From the NCBI GenBank assembly GCA_964496435.1, contig CAZBZP010000011.1:1-64000 (forward strand): DNA of 64,000 bases. Direction: 5' to 3'. Numbering within the stretch: the first letter of the stretch is position 1; each line of letters starts with the position of its first letter. Both the position numbers and the translations under genes were made by a program. Origin of the DNA: Berkiella sp964496435. GTDB taxonomy: Bacteria > Pseudomonadota > Gammaproteobacteria > Berkiellales > Berkiellaceae. The notes under the pieces are model-generated. The model was not told the origin of the DNA, did no database searches, and saw only the letters and a list, made by a program, of their open reading frames with translations. Below are positions 28,036 through 36,901 of this stretch, piece after piece.

Positions 28036-28674
28036 GTGATAGACCTATTACTGGCAGGAGGCTGGTTGATGTTCCCGCTGTTGGGTTGTTCCATTATCGC
28101 TTTGGCGATTATTGCGGAACGTCTTTGGGTATTAAGAGAGCCCAAAATTATTCCTATTGATTTGGTTCAATATATTTTGCGAAGCCTTTCTCAGCCAAAC
28201 AGTAAGCCATTACGCCTAAGTGAATTGGCCATCCACAGCCCCTTAGGTCACATTTTATCCAAAGGTTTGCAGCACAGTGAGCAGGGGATCTCTGCCATGC
28301 GCTCTCGAATGGAAGACCAGGGACGCCAAGTTATCGTTGAGTTGGAAAGATATCTCAATACTTTGGGCACCATTGCCTCTGCTGCACCTTTGCTGGGTTT
28401 ATTGGGTACGGTTTTAGGGATGATACAAATATTTGCTGTTTTGGGCGGCACACCTGATCCAGAAGCTTTAGCAGGTGGCATAGCCCAGGCTTTATTAACC
28501 ACGGCTTTTGGCTTATTTATCGCTATTCCTTGCTTAATGTTTCACCGGTATTTCAGAAGAAGAATTGATGAATTTGCGGCAAAACTGGAAAAAGAGGCCC
28601 AAAAACTGGTTGATGGTTTAAAAGCCTTGGGTCCAACTATGACAGTTCGCAAACTTGATAAGGCTGAAGCCTAA
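28036..28674 (+). CDS. exbB: ExbB/TolQ-type proton channel protein
   Basis: The 212-residue inner-membrane protein starts at GTG 28036 after AGGGAG. It has the MotA/TolQ/ExbB fold: TM1 in LMFPLLGCSIIALAIIAERLW, a cytoplasmic loop, then TM2 and TM3 around IASAAPLLGLLGTVLGMIQIF and GIAQALLTTAFGLFIAIPCL. With ExbD it uses the proton gradient to power a periplasmic partner. The placement between comEC and exbD-msbA-lpxK matches the second ExbBD-like pair of pseudomonads, whose partner is not TonB-defined; no TonB gene is present here. A palindromic repeat pair separates it from exbD. Confidence 0.9.
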   Translation: MIDLLLAGGWLMFPLLGCSIIALAIIAERLWVLREPKIIPIDLVQYILRSLSQPNSKPLRLSELAIHSPLGHILSKGLQHSEQGISAMRSRMEDQGRQVIVELERYLNTLGTIASAAPLLGLLGTVLGMIQIFAVLGGTPDPEALAGGIAQALLTTAFGLFIAIPCLMFHRYFRRRIDEFAAKLEKEAQKLVDGLKALGPTMTVRKLDKAEA

Positions 28675-28734
28675 AAATGGTATAAGCAAATGAACTTATG
28701 AGATATAATCTGCCCAATGCTATGAATTAGCATT

Positions 28735-28809
28735 GTAGGGGCGGACTTCATGTCCGCCCTAGAAAAGACACAGGAATTTAAAGAGGGCGGACATGAAGTC
28801 CGCCCCTAC
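28735..28809. repeat. Inverted pair of GGGCGGAC palindromes (copies 2 and 3)
   Basis: The 26-base unit GTAGGGGCGGAC...GCCCT (28735-28760) is followed after 23 bases by its exact reverse complement (28784-28809). Each unit is itself a hairpin, and together they can form one long stem. The pair sits between exbB and exbD and resembles a BIME-type arrangement of REP elements. Confidence 0.85.
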
Positions 28810-28836
28810 GCAGAACCAGGTCTAGGGATAGCATAA

Positions 28837-29247
28837 ATGCGATTTCGTGAGAAAAGAGCAGAGGAACTCGGGTTAGACTTAACCCCCTTCATAGACGTTG
28901 TTTTTATGTTGTTGCTCTTTTTTGTCGTATCGACAAGCCTTTTTAAGGGGGCCACCCAGCTGGGTGTGCAGTTACCCAAGGCTGAAGCGCAATCGTTTGC
29001 AAATGAAGGTAATACGCTTGAGATAGGGGTTGATGCAACAGGCGCTTATTATCTTAATGGACAGTCCTTAGGCAGCAATGATGCGAAGAAATTAAAGCGC
29101 ATCTTAGCGGCAAAATTGGAAAATAATAAATCACTGGCCATTATCGTGGCTGGTGATAAAAAAGCCCCACACCAAGCAGTGGTCTCTGTCTTGGAAGTTG
29201 CCTCCCAATTAGGCATTTCCAAAGTACAAATCATTGCTCAGAAATAA
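28837..29247 (+). CDS. exbD: ExbD/TolR-type protein
   Basis: The 136-residue protein has a short cytoplasmic start (MRFREKRAEELGLDLT), one TM helix with the conserved protonatable Asp (PFIDVVFMLLLFFVVST), and a periplasmic domain (GVQLPKAEAQ; LAIIVAGDKKAPHQAVVSVL). It should partner with the ExbB-like protein upstream. The gap of about 160 bases holding the repeat pair is unusual for genes that normally are tightly coupled, and could reduce exbD expression relative to exbB. A strong hairpin follows its stop. Confidence 0.9.
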   Translation: MRFREKRAEELGLDLTPFIDVVFMLLLFFVVSTSLFKGATQLGVQLPKAEAQSFANEGNTLEIGVDATGAYYLNGQSLGSNDAKKLKRILAAKLENNKSLAIIVAGDKKAPHQAVVSVLEVASQLGISKVQIIAQK

Positions 29248-29279
29248 TAATCCTCTCTAGCCCTTAGCGATGGGGGATA

Positions 29280-29313
29280 ATTAAGGGGGAGAAGTGACAT
29301 TCTCCCCCTTAAT
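29280..29313. terminator. 14-bp perfect hairpin after exbD
   Basis: ATTAAGGGGGAGAA pairs with TTCTCCCCCTTAAT around the loop GTGACA. It lies 32 bases past exbD and before msbA. No T-run follows, so it may be a REP-like element or RNA-end protector as much as a terminator. Confidence 0.5.
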
Positions 29314-29356
29314 CGCAAGCGGCGAATTTAATTCGAGCGCAGCGTAAAAGAAAGGA

Positions 29357-29380
29357 GGCGTTCCCCTAACAGGGGACGCC
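29357..29380. repeat. Second hairpin in the exbD-msbA gap
   Basis: GGCGTTCCCCT and AGGGGACGCC form a stem with one internal mismatch around AAC. With the preceding hairpin it suggests that the 178-base exbD-msbA gap is a decayed repeat element. Confidence 0.4.
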
Positions 29381-29425
29381 GGGCGCAGAAGTAATTCACA
29401 ATTCAGTAGGTAGTTAAAAAGATCA

Positions 29426-31201
29426 ATGAATACCAAACCCGTTTATTCTAGCAAAGCGGTTTACAGACGTTTATTAACTTATGTCTGGCCATATCGTTAC
29501 GCATTTGTTTTAGCTATTTTAGGTAACATTATCTATGGCGGTGTTGATGCCGGCATGATCAAACTTTTAGAACCGCTCTTAAATGAAGGTTTTGTTAATC
29601 ACAATAGAACATTTATTCAATGGATCCCTTTTGCCATCATTGGTATCTTCGTTATCAGAGGGGTTGCCACCTTCTTGTCCACCTTTTTTATGGGTTGGGT
29701 AGGCAGAAATGTGGTCATGAATTTTCGCCAGGAAATGTTTTTGCATTTGCTGAAGTTGCCAACCTCTTATTATGATCGCAACACCAGCGGTGAAATTTTA
29801 TCAAAAATAACTTACAACGTTGAACAAGTGGCCAATGCAAGCTCAGATGCTTTAACCACCTTAGTAAGAGAATCATTCACCATCATTGCCATTATTGCCG
29901 TGATGCTTTCTATTAGCTGGCGACTGACCGTTTTATTTTTTATTACCATTCCTATCATGATTGGCGTAATGCAAGTCGTTAGTAAAAGAGTACGCGGTGT
30001 TAGCACCCGTATACAGGATTCAATGGGTAATGTGACCCATGCTGCCGAAGAAGCGATTGAAGGTCAAAAAGTGATCAAAGCTTTTGGTGGCCAAGCATTT
30101 GAACAAGAGCGTTTTGAAGGCGTATTACAACGAAACCGTCGCCAAGAGATGAAGTTAATCGCAACCTCAGCCTTAAGTGTGCCGATGGTACAAATTATTG
30201 GCTCGATGGCTTTGGCTGTCACAGTGTACCTTGCTACCTTAAACCCAGAAGACGCACTGCGGACGTCCATCACGCCAGGCGCTTTTGCTGCGATGATGAC
30301 CTCAATGATTGCCTTACTAAAGCCCATTAAGGAATTCACCAAATTAAATAATAACATTCAAAAAGGGATAGCAGGCGCAGCCAGTATTTTTGCTTTTTTA
30401 GATGAGCCCGCCGAAGTTGATAATGGTAATAAAACCTTACGCTTCCCAGCAGGGAATGTGGCTTATCGTGAAGTGAGTTTCAATTATGGACAAACCGATG
30501 AGCAAATCTTAAAAAATATTAGTTTTGAAGTAAAAGCCGGTGAAACAATAGCACTGGTAGGCCGCTCTGGGGGTGGGAAATCCACCTTGGTGAATTTGTT
30601 GCCACGTTTTTATGATGGACAGGGTGAGATCTTTGTTGATGGTATCAATGTCAACGATTTACCTTTGGCAACACTACGTCAGCAAATTGCCATTGTTTCG
30701 CAGCATGTCACTTTATTCAATGACACCGTTGCAAACAATATTGCCTATGGCTGTGATAATGCTACGCAAGAAGACATCATTAAAGCCGCACAATCTGCTC
30801 ACGCAAAAGAGTTTATTGAAAACCTCGCCCAAGGATTTGATACTTTGGTTGGCGAAAATGGCGTGAGACTATCAGGCGGGCAACGTCAACGTATTGCCAT
30901 TGCCAGAGCCATTTTGAAAAAAGCACCTATTTTAATTTTAGATGAAGCAACCAGTGCGCTGGATACGGAATCTGAACGTTATATTCAAGATGCTTTGGAA
31001 AAATTGATGGCTTCATGCACGACCTTAGTGATAGCGCATCGTTTATCCACTATTGAAAAAGCAGATAGAATTATTGTTATAGACAAAGGTCAAATCATTG
31101 AAATGGGAACGCATGAAGAATTGATGCGTTTAAATGGTTTATACGCCTCTTTAAGAGTGATGCAATATCAAGATCCCCCAACCAAGGCAGTTAATGCTTA
31201 G
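29426..31201 (+). CDS. msbA: Lipid A export ABC transporter MsbA
   Basis: The 591-residue half transporter has an N-terminal six-helix membrane domain (TYVWPYRYAFVLAILGNIIYGG at its start) and a C-terminal ATPase with Walker A GRSGGGKSTLVNLL, signature LSGGQRQRIAIARAI, Walker B ILILDEATSALD and H-loop IAHRLST. A homodimer would flip lipid A-core across the inner membrane. The lpxK gene begins on the base after the TAG stop, the arrangement typical for this pair, which supports MsbA rather than a general drug exporter. No strong ribosome site is visible before the ATG. Confidence 0.95.
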   Translation: MNTKPVYSSKAVYRRLLTYVWPYRYAFVLAILGNIIYGGVDAGMIKLLEPLLNEGFVNHNRTFIQWIPFAIIGIFVIRGVATFLSTFFMGWVGRNVVMNFRQEMFLHLLKLPTSYYDRNTSGEILSKITYNVEQVANASSDALTTLVRESFTIIAIIAVMLSISWRLTVLFFITIPIMIGVMQVVSKRVRGVSTRIQDSMGNVTHAAEEAIEGQKVIKAFGGQAFEQERFEGVLQRNRRQEMKLIATSALSVPMVQIIGSMALAVTVYLATLNPEDALRTSITPGAFAAMMTSMIALLKPIKEFTKLNNNIQKGIAGAASIFAFLDEPAEVDNGNKTLRFPAGNVAYREVSFNYGQTDEQILKNISFEVKAGETIALVGRSGGGKSTLVNLLPRFYDGQGEIFVDGINVNDLPLATLRQQIAIVSQHVTLFNDTVANNIAYGCDNATQEDIIKAAQSAHAKEFIENLAQGFDTLVGENGVRLSGGQRQRIAIARAILKKAPILILDEATSALDTESERYIQDALEKLMASCTTLVIAHRLSTIEKADRIIVIDKGQIIEMGTHEELMRLNGLYASLRVMQYQDPPTKAVNA

Positions 31202-32251
31202 ATGAAAAGCCGCCTGGAGACTTTTGTACTTTCTTTTTGGCATCGCAAAACATGGCTTTGTTATGCCTTAGCGCCCTTAAGTTGGATTTTTCAAAGTCTT
31301 TCCTGGTTGCGCTATCACTATTTGCTATGGAAGGGGCCCTATAGAGCCAATAAGCCGGTAATCATTGTGGGAAACATTAGCGTTGGTGGTACGGGCAAAA
31401 CGCCTTTGGTTGCAGCATTGGCGCAGACCTTACAATCGAAAGGCTTTCATCCCGCTATTATTATGCATGGTTATGGCAGCAACTTAAAAAAAGGCGAGGT
31501 TGTCTGCGTATCCTCTAATTTGCTAGCGCAAAACATTGGCGATGAAGCTTTATTCATGGCAAGAAAATGTAAAGATATGGTCGTTGTCGCTAGTCGCTCG
31601 CGCGTGAATGCATTAAAACTGATTGAAAAGCAATTTGAGCAGGTGGATGTGATAATCTGCGATGATGGGTTACAACATTATGCTATTGAAAGAGATATTG
31701 AAATTGCAGTGTTGGATGCAAAGAGACGCTTTGGAAATGGTTTTTGTTTACCGATTGGCCCGCTACGTGAAAGCCCTCGACGTTTAAAACGCGTCGACTT
31801 TATTGTTGCAAAGGGCGAGGCTAAAGGTGATGAATGGTCAATGCATACACAGTTACAAGACCATATTTATTCCTTACATGATAAAAATGAAAGCGCAACA
31901 CTTGCGCAGTTTCGTGCTAAAGTCGTGCATGCTGTGGCAGGAATTGGTCATCCTAAACGTTTTTTTGACATGCTAAGGCAAGCTGGGATCGAGGTCATTG
32001 AGCATCCTTTTGCTGATCATCATGCTTTTGCGCTCAAAGATTTTGATTTTAAGGATGAATACCCTATATTCATGACAGAAAAGGATGCTGTTAAATGCGG
32101 ACAATTTCCTATTCCTAATGCTTATGTGGTTCCTTTAACAGTCAAGCTTGAAGATAAGTTTTTAGATAAGTTACTTCGGAGATTACAAGATGGACAAAAA
32201 GCTCTTAGACATTCTCGCTTGTCCCATTTGCAAGCAACCCCTCGTCTATAA
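31202..32251 (+). CDS. lpxK: Tetraacyldisaccharide 4'-kinase LpxK
   Basis: This 349-residue enzyme phosphorylates the 4' position of the lipid A precursor at the inner membrane, the step before Kdo addition. The N-terminal region has a hydrophobic anchor (LCYALAPLSWIFQSLSWL), then the P-loop VGNISVGGTGKTPLV at about residues 56-70, the DDGLQHYAIERDIEI motif and the late VHAVAGIGHPKRFF motif. It starts directly after msbA and its last 62 bases overlap the Trm112-like gene. The length is slightly above that of the E. coli enzyme. Together with msbA it shows a lipopolysaccharide-type outer membrane. Confidence 0.95.
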   Translation: MKSRLETFVLSFWHRKTWLCYALAPLSWIFQSLSWLRYHYLLWKGPYRANKPVIIVGNISVGGTGKTPLVAALAQTLQSKGFHPAIIMHGYGSNLKKGEVVCVSSNLLAQNIGDEALFMARKCKDMVVVASRSRVNALKLIEKQFEQVDVIICDDGLQHYAIERDIEIAVLDAKRRFGNGFCLPIGPLRESPRRLKRVDFIVAKGEAKGDEWSMHTQLQDHIYSLHDKNESATLAQFRAKVVHAVAGIGHPKRFFDMLRQAGIEVIEHPFADHHAFALKDFDFKDEYPIFMTEKDAVKCGQFPIPNAYVVPLTVKLEDKFLDKLLRRLQDGQKALRHSRLSHLQATPRL

Positions 32252-32369
32252 AAAGGAAAACAACGAGCTCATCTGTAAACTTGATAAGCTAGGTTTTCCT
32301 ATTCGTGATGATATTCCCGTGATGCTGGAAGAAGAGGCCAGACGGATCAGGAGTGATGAGGAGATTTGA
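32190..32369 (+). CDS. Trm112/YcaR family small protein
   Basis: A 59-residue protein, MDKKLLDILACPICKQPLVY at the start, with the CPxCK...C zinc-ribbon-like pattern of the Trm112 (YcaR) family. These small proteins occur between lpxK and kdsB in many gammaproteobacteria, exactly the position here, although kdsB is missing downstream. The start lies inside the end of lpxK in another frame, giving translational coupling. Only three of the usual four metal-binding Cys positions are evident. Function in bacteria is poorly known; the eukaryotic relative activates methyltransferases. Confidence 0.88.
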   Translation: MDKKLLDILACPICKQPLVYKKENNELICKLDKLGFPIRDDIPVMLEEEARRIRSDEEI

Positions 32370-32392
32370 TTCTCTTATAAAACCCCCTTAAT

Positions 32393-32495
32393 CCCCCTTT
32401 GATAACAAAGGGGGAAAGATCGAATGTTTTTACCCCCTTTGATAACAAAGGGGGAAAGATCGAATGTTTTTACCCCCTTTGTTATCAAAGGGGGA
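32393..32495. repeat. Three CCCCCTTT/AAAGGGGG palindromes in 40-bp tandem
   Basis: Hairpins with 8-bp stems begin at 32393, 32433 and 32473. The first two have the loop GATAAC and identical 18-base spacers (GGAAAGATCGAATGTTTT-like); the third has the loop GTTATC, the exact reverse complement. The array lies just after the Trm112-like gene and may end the msbA-lpxK transcript. Confidence 0.85.
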
Positions 32496-32611
32496 TTTTT
32501 ACAACCTTCCTACTATCGCCCAATATCAACCTCTCATCTTATTCCAATTACAAGTGATGACATTTTTCTGTAGAGTTCGCGGCCAGTCAAGCGAATAACT
32601 CAGAGATTTCT

Positions 32612-33667
32612 ATGTTACATTTTGAAAAATTAAATATTAATTTTAATGGTTCTACGACTACGGAAAAATGGTTTAAAGAATTTATAACATTAGTGCCATT
32701 TATGCCTGCGCTCCATACTTTGATTATTGAAGCTACCAAACTGGGGCCTATCAATATCGATTTTGTTTCCCCATCAGCACTTGCCACAGGTGGCACATAT
32801 AATCAAAGTGCAACCACGTCTAATGGTGCCCTTGTCAGTTTGAAGCGAAGTATCAAATTACCCAATAACGCATCGCCTGCAAAAATAATTGAAACGTTGA
32901 TATTTGAATTGTGTAATGCAAAAAACCCTTATTTTCAGTTTTTTAGCCAGCAATATATTTCGACTAGCAATTATAGTAAAAGAGATGATTACGCACGTGC
33001 GATAGAACTGGCTGAATACACTTATACGCATTTAGAAGCAAAGAAGATCGATAAAGATGTCTTTTCAGATCCTGCGATTATTGGCGCATTAAGAGATAAA
33101 GGTATACGTTTCACAGACTATGAGCTTCGTAATATTAAAACGGACAGTGTTAATTCATTTAATCATTGGTGGCAGATATGCAATACACCCATTAACGGTA
33201 AAAACTTTTCTCATGCAGATATTTATCGGCAGCAATTTGATAAGGACCATGGAAAACAAGCACCAGTATTGTTACCTAAATCACGCCCATTACCACAAGC
33301 ACCAGTGCTTGTACCTAAATCACGACCATTACCACAAGTACCTGTGCAGGCTAAGCAGGCAGCAAAACCCATAGAAGTGCCTGTTGTAAAACAAACAGTA
33401 ACGCCAGTTGCTAAACAAACACTAACGCCTGTTGCAAGACCTTTACCTAGTTTTACACCTATGCAGCAAGCTGCACGCCAAGATAAACACGTGCATCCGC
33501 ATCGCCATCAATGTCCTCATCATAAGCATGCCCCCCAATCACAGTGGCATGCAAAACCTGTTGTCATTACCTTTACAGTATTTGTAGGCAAACACGCTAA
33601 GGCTAAACAAGTAACAGCAGAAATTGAAAATCGAGGTCAAAGACGGCACGGCGTGCCGTCTCTCTAA
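32612..33667 (+). CDS. Unknown protein with Pro/Lys repeats and His-rich tail
   Basis: The 351-residue protein is not recognised. Residues 1-210 look globular, with a LIFELCNAKNPYFQF segment that resembles a helix of metallopeptidase-like effector folds but lacks an HExxH motif. Residues about 215-285 are a low-complexity linker with two 13-residue copies of APVLxPKSRPLPQ and further VxKQTxTPVA repeats; a His-rich stretch follows (HVHPHRHQCPHHKH), possibly metal-binding. No signal peptide. It occupies the place where kdsB and murB often lie between Trm112 and rne. Its end overlaps a perfect palindrome. An effector role is possible from architecture and context, but unsupported by a recognised domain. 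Confidence 0.6.
   Translation: MLHFEKLNINFNGSTTTEKWFKEFITLVPFMPALHTLIIEATKLGPINIDFVSPSALATGGTYNQSATTSNGALVSLKRSIKLPNNASPAKIIETLIFELCNAKNPYFQFFSQQYISTSNYSKRDDYARAIELAEYTYTHLEAKKIDKDVFSDPAIIGALRDKGIRFTDYELRNIKTDSVNSFNHWWQICNTPINGKNFSHADIYRQQFDKDHGKQAPVLLPKSRPLPQAPVLVPKSRPLPQVPVQAKQAAKPIEVPVVKQTVTPVAKQTLTPVARPLPSFTPMQQAARQDKHVHPHRHQCPHHKHAPQSQWHAKPVVITFTVFVGKHAKAKQVTAEIENRGQRRHGVPSL
33641..33661. repeat. Perfect 10-bp inverted repeat at the end of the unknown gene
   Basis: AGACGGCACG and CGTGCCGTCT are separated by one G. The palindrome encodes the last residues before the stop and lies between convergent transcripts of the unknown gene and rne. It may be an inserted repeat that supplies the C-terminus, or a two-way terminator without T-runs. 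Confidence 0.6.
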
Positions 33668-33676
33668 AGGCAGAAA

Positions 33677-36544
33677 TTAACGTTGCTCGTCTTCTTCTAC
33701 AATGGTTTCATAAGAAGGAGCGGGCTCAGACTTATGCTCTTTATGACTCACAGCGCTTTGTTTTGTCACCACTTGATTTAAATGACGAGGCTGCTGTTGA
33801 GCAGGCATGGATTCATCCATCGTAACGACTGAATCCTGGGAAGGCGTCGATGTCGTTATCTTTTGATGAACATGTGCTTTAGGTTCCTGTACAACTGCTT
33901 CTTTTCGGGTACTAACTAAAGTGTAATGATGCTCGCTCACAGGAATATCTGATTCTGACAAAGTCACAACAGTACGTTCTTTTTCTTCAGTCGTTAAACG
34001 CACAATACTGATAGCATCCTGCTTTTTACGATCCGCAATAGCTTGCGGCGTTGAGCGTTCTGGCATCGGCATTGTTTTCTTTGCAGCAACAGCGGGTGGC
34101 GGTGGTAGCTCAGTGATTGTTGGTTGTTTAGGCTGGGCAACGCTAGGTGCTTGCGCTTTAACAACTGTTTCATCATTGCTCAAAGGAGCTACTTCATAAG
34201 TTTGGGTAGTAGTTGCAGCTCTGTCATCTCTCACTAAAGCATCTTGATCTTCAAATTGTTGCGTTGGTTGAGAGTCACGTTGATATCTATCATCGCGGCG
34301 CTGACCACCTTGACGGCGGTTACGATTTTGACGTCTGCCTCTTTCTCTTTGATCACCACTTTGTCTTTGATCCTGACGACCTTCCTGACGTTCGTGTCTT
34401 TCTGGTTGTTCTTGTCTGTCCTGACGTTCGTGCCTGTCATGACGTTCGTGTCTGTCCTGACGTTCGTGTCTTTCTTGGCGTTCATTTCTGTCTTGACGCT
34501 CGTTTCTGTCTTGACGTTCATGTCTGTCTTGACGTTCATGTCTGTCTTGACGCTCGTGTCTGTCTTGACGTTCATTTCTGTCTTGACGCTCGTTTCTGTC
34601 TTGACGTTCATGTCTGTCCTGACGCTCGTGTCTGTCCTGACGCTCATTTCTGTCTTGACGATCATGTCTGCCATGACGTTCTTGTCTGTCATGACGCTCG
34701 TTTCTGTCTTGACGTTCGTGTCTGTCGCGACCATGACGTTCGCCACGCTCTTGTCTATCACCTCTTTCATTGCCACGATGGTGGGAACGTCTGCGGTGTT
34801 GTTGATGAGAACGACCACCTTGGGTGCGTCCTTCAGCAGAGCCACTACCTGATGCGCTTCGACGAGCAGGTTTTTCTGTTTCGCTACCAAATACGGCGCT
34901 CCAGATACGGCGAATCAATCCTTTCTCACGTGATATTTTCATTGGTGCAGGCGCAATAGACGTAATGTGCTTGATAGCAGGTTCGTCTATTTTTTCAGGT
35001 TGCGTTTGCTTCATGAAATCTTCGGTTTTGCGCTCAACCTGCGTGATTTGTTTAAAGCTGGGCAATTCGCTTTCAGCATCGTCTTCACGAATGCGCACTA
35101 CTTCGTATTGTGGTGTTACTAAATGCGGGTTAGGTAACACTAAAATGCGAATGTGATGTCTTTCTTCCAAGGTCATCACTGCTTGGCGTTTTTCGTTGAG
35201 CAAGTAGGCTGCTAGATCCACGGGCACTTGGACATTTACTTGGCGCGTATTATCTTTCATTGCCTCATCTTCAATCACACGCATTAATGCTAAGGCGAGG
35301 GATTGAATATTACGTATTGTGCCTTGGCCTTCGCAGCGAGGGCAGGTAACACCACTTGAATCACCTAAGGAGGGGCGCAAGCGTTGGCGTGACATTTCCA
35401 GCAAACCAAAGCGTGAAATACGACCAAGCTGTATGCGTGCTCTGTCTGAACCTAATTCTTCACGCAGGTGATTTTCAACCATACGTTGGTTACGCGAAGA
35501 GTTCATATCGATAAAGTCGATGACAATCAAGCCACCGATATCGCGTAAACGCAATTGTCTGGCGATTTCTTTTGCCGCAACCAAGTTTGTTTGTAATGCG
35601 GTTTCTTCGATATCAGAACCTTCTGTTGCGCGGGCGGAGTTGATATCAATGGCAATAAGTGCTTCTGTTGGGTCGATAACAATAGAAGCGCCGTTTTCAA
35701 GTGCAACTTCCCGTTTAAAAGCAGACTCAATTTGGCTTTCAATTTGGAAGCGGTTAAAAAGAGGGATAGCATCGTGATATTTCTTGACCCTTTCAGCGAA
35801 ATCAGGACGCACAATTTGAATGTGATTTTTGGCGTGATGATAAGCTTCATCAGTATCGACAAGAATTTCAGAGATATCTGGTTTTAAGTAATCGCGAATA
35901 GCGCGTATAACGACATCGCTTTCACGATGAATTAAAAAGGGTGCACTGCGTCCAGAGGCTTGTTGAATTGCTTGCCATTGGCTCAATAAAACATCCAAAT
36001 CCCAACTTAATTCTTCAAGGTTGCGGCCCAAACCAGCTGTGCGCACAATAAGACCCATTCCTTCAGGAAGGGGTAATTGGCTGAGCACATCTTTGAGATC
36101 ACTTCTTTCGTCGCCTTCAATACGTCGTGAGATGCCACCTGCTCTTGGGTTATTAGGCATTAACACGAGGTAACAGCCTGCAAGACCAATGTAGGTTGTA
36201 AGAGCTGCCCCTTTGTTGCCGCGCTCTTCTTTATCAACTTGAACAATTAATTCTTGGCCAGGTCTTAGCGCATCACGGATATTAGGGCGTCCTTCATGAT
36301 GATTGCTAAAGTATTCTCTGGCAACTTCCTTGAGGGGTAAAAATCCGTGTCTTTCAGCGCCATAGTCAATAAAGGCAGCTTCAAGGCTGGGTTCAACGCG
36401 TGTGACGCGCCCTTTGTAAATGCTTGCTTTTTTCTGTGCGCGACCAGTGCGTTCAATATCGAGATCGTATAGGGTTTGCCCATCTACCAATGCAACTCGA
36501 ATTTCTTCTTTTTGGGTAGCGTTTATTAACATTCTTTTAGTCAT
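33677..36544 (-). CDS. rne: Ribonuclease E
   Basis: The 955-residue endonuclease governs mRNA decay and rRNA/tRNA processing. The catalytic half is complete: MTKRMLINATQKEEIRVALVDG at the start (shown in part), the S1 domain IYKGRVTRVEPSLEAAFIDYG, the catalytic Asp region (IDINSARATEG and IVIDFIDM), and the Zn-link CPRCEGQG. After about residue 520 the degradosome-scaffold half is unusual: Arg-rich blocks, then roughly 20 tandem hexapeptides RHERQD/RNERQD, then an acidic and Pro-rich end. The Arg-rich repeat probably replaces the AR RNA-binding regions. It is divergent from rluC across a 392-base gap and is not clearly in an operon. Confidence 0.95.
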   Translation of the reverse strand: MTKRMLINATQKEEIRVALVDGQTLYDLDIERTGRAQKKASIYKGRVTRVEPSLEAAFIDYGAERHGFLPLKEVAREYFSNHHEGRPNIRDALRPGQELIVQVDKEERGNKGAALTTYIGLAGCYLVLMPNNPRAGGISRRIEGDERSDLKDVLSQLPLPEGMGLIVRTAGLGRNLEELSWDLDVLLSQWQAIQQASGRSAPFLIHRESDVVIRAIRDYLKPDISEILVDTDEAYHHAKNHIQIVRPDFAERVKKYHDAIPLFNRFQIESQIESAFKREVALENGASIVIDPTEALIAIDINSARATEGSDIEETALQTNLVAAKEIARQLRLRDIGGLIVIDFIDMNSSRNQRMVENHLREELGSDRARIQLGRISRFGLLEMSRQRLRPSLGDSSGVTCPRCEGQGTIRNIQSLALALMRVIEDEAMKDNTRQVNVQVPVDLAAYLLNEKRQAVMTLEERHHIRILVLPNPHLVTPQYEVVRIREDDAESELPSFKQITQVERKTEDFMKQTQPEKIDEPAIKHITSIAPAPMKISREKGLIRRIWSAVFGSETEKPARRSASGSGSAEGRTQGGRSHQQHRRRSHHRGNERGDRQERGERHGRDRHERQDRNERHDRQERHGRHDRQDRNERQDRHERQDRHERQDRNERQDRNERQDRHERQDRHERQDRHERQDRNERQDRNERQERHERQDRHERHDRHERQDRQEQPERHERQEGRQDQRQSGDQRERGRRQNRNRRQGGQRRDDRYQRDSQPTQQFEDQDALVRDDRAATTTQTYEVAPLSNDETVVKAQAPSVAQPKQPTITELPPPPAVAAKKTMPMPERSTPQAIADRKKQDAISIVRLTTEEKERTVVTLSESDIPVSEHHYTLVSTRKEAVVQEPKAHVHQKITTSTPSQDSVVTMDESMPAQQQPRHLNQVVTKQSAVSHKEHKSEPAPSYETIVEEDEQR
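34385..34760 (-). repeat. 18-bp tandem repeat coding for RHERQD hexapeptides in rne
   Basis: The plus strand repeats CTGTCTTGACGTTCATGT with small variants about twenty times. It encodes alternating Arg/His/Glu/Gln/Asp hexapeptides in RNase E. Because 18 is divisible by 3, all six frames stay open for long stretches, producing false reading frames on both strands here. Confidence 0.9.
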
Positions 36545-36799
36545 GGTAATCCGTTGTATTTATGTTTAACGTATTTATGTTTTTACGTTTTGTATTAATG
36601 AGCACATGCATTTCAATGCAATGCTTTCTTGGTGCTTTCTTATAGGGGGACTCAATCTTCATTTCAAAGAGGAAGCTGTTCGCCTTGTCTTATGCCTACG
36701 TGATGTCACAATATGATGTGAACGATGGCTAATTAAATGAAAATAACAAGGAGATGGTAACTATTCTAGCCTCGAGATGGTTCGCTCCTATCAGCACAT

Positions 36800-36843
36800 C
36801 GTTGCTAAGTAAGCCTTATAAATTCCAATAAGTGTTAGCAACG
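36800..36843 (-). promoter_or_regulatory. Stem-loop in the rne upstream region, possible leader hairpin
   Basis: CGTTGCTAA and TTAGCAACG pair over 9 bp with an inner CTTAT/ATAAG stem. On the minus strand a -10-like TAAAAT (36854-36849) would start transcription near 36842, placing the hairpin at the 5' end of a leader of about 300 bases. E. coli RNase E controls its own mRNA through leader hairpins; a similar role here is inference. The rest of the 36545-36936 gap shows no gene. Confidence 0.35.
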
Positions 36844-36901
36844 TAAGAATTTTATCAGTTTTTGACCCACCGAACTAGTTGATCCCAAAAGGGAAAAAAA
36901 G

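Noticed and set aside
32393..32495. A CRISPR array
   Set aside because: Only three units with 40-bp period, palindromic cores, and the two complete spacers are the same; no cas genes are near.
34213..34959. Long open frames on the plus strand and other frames opposite the rne repeat (up to 248 codons)
   Set aside because: They arise because an 18-bp repeat keeps every frame open; RNase E on the minus strand has full family motifs.
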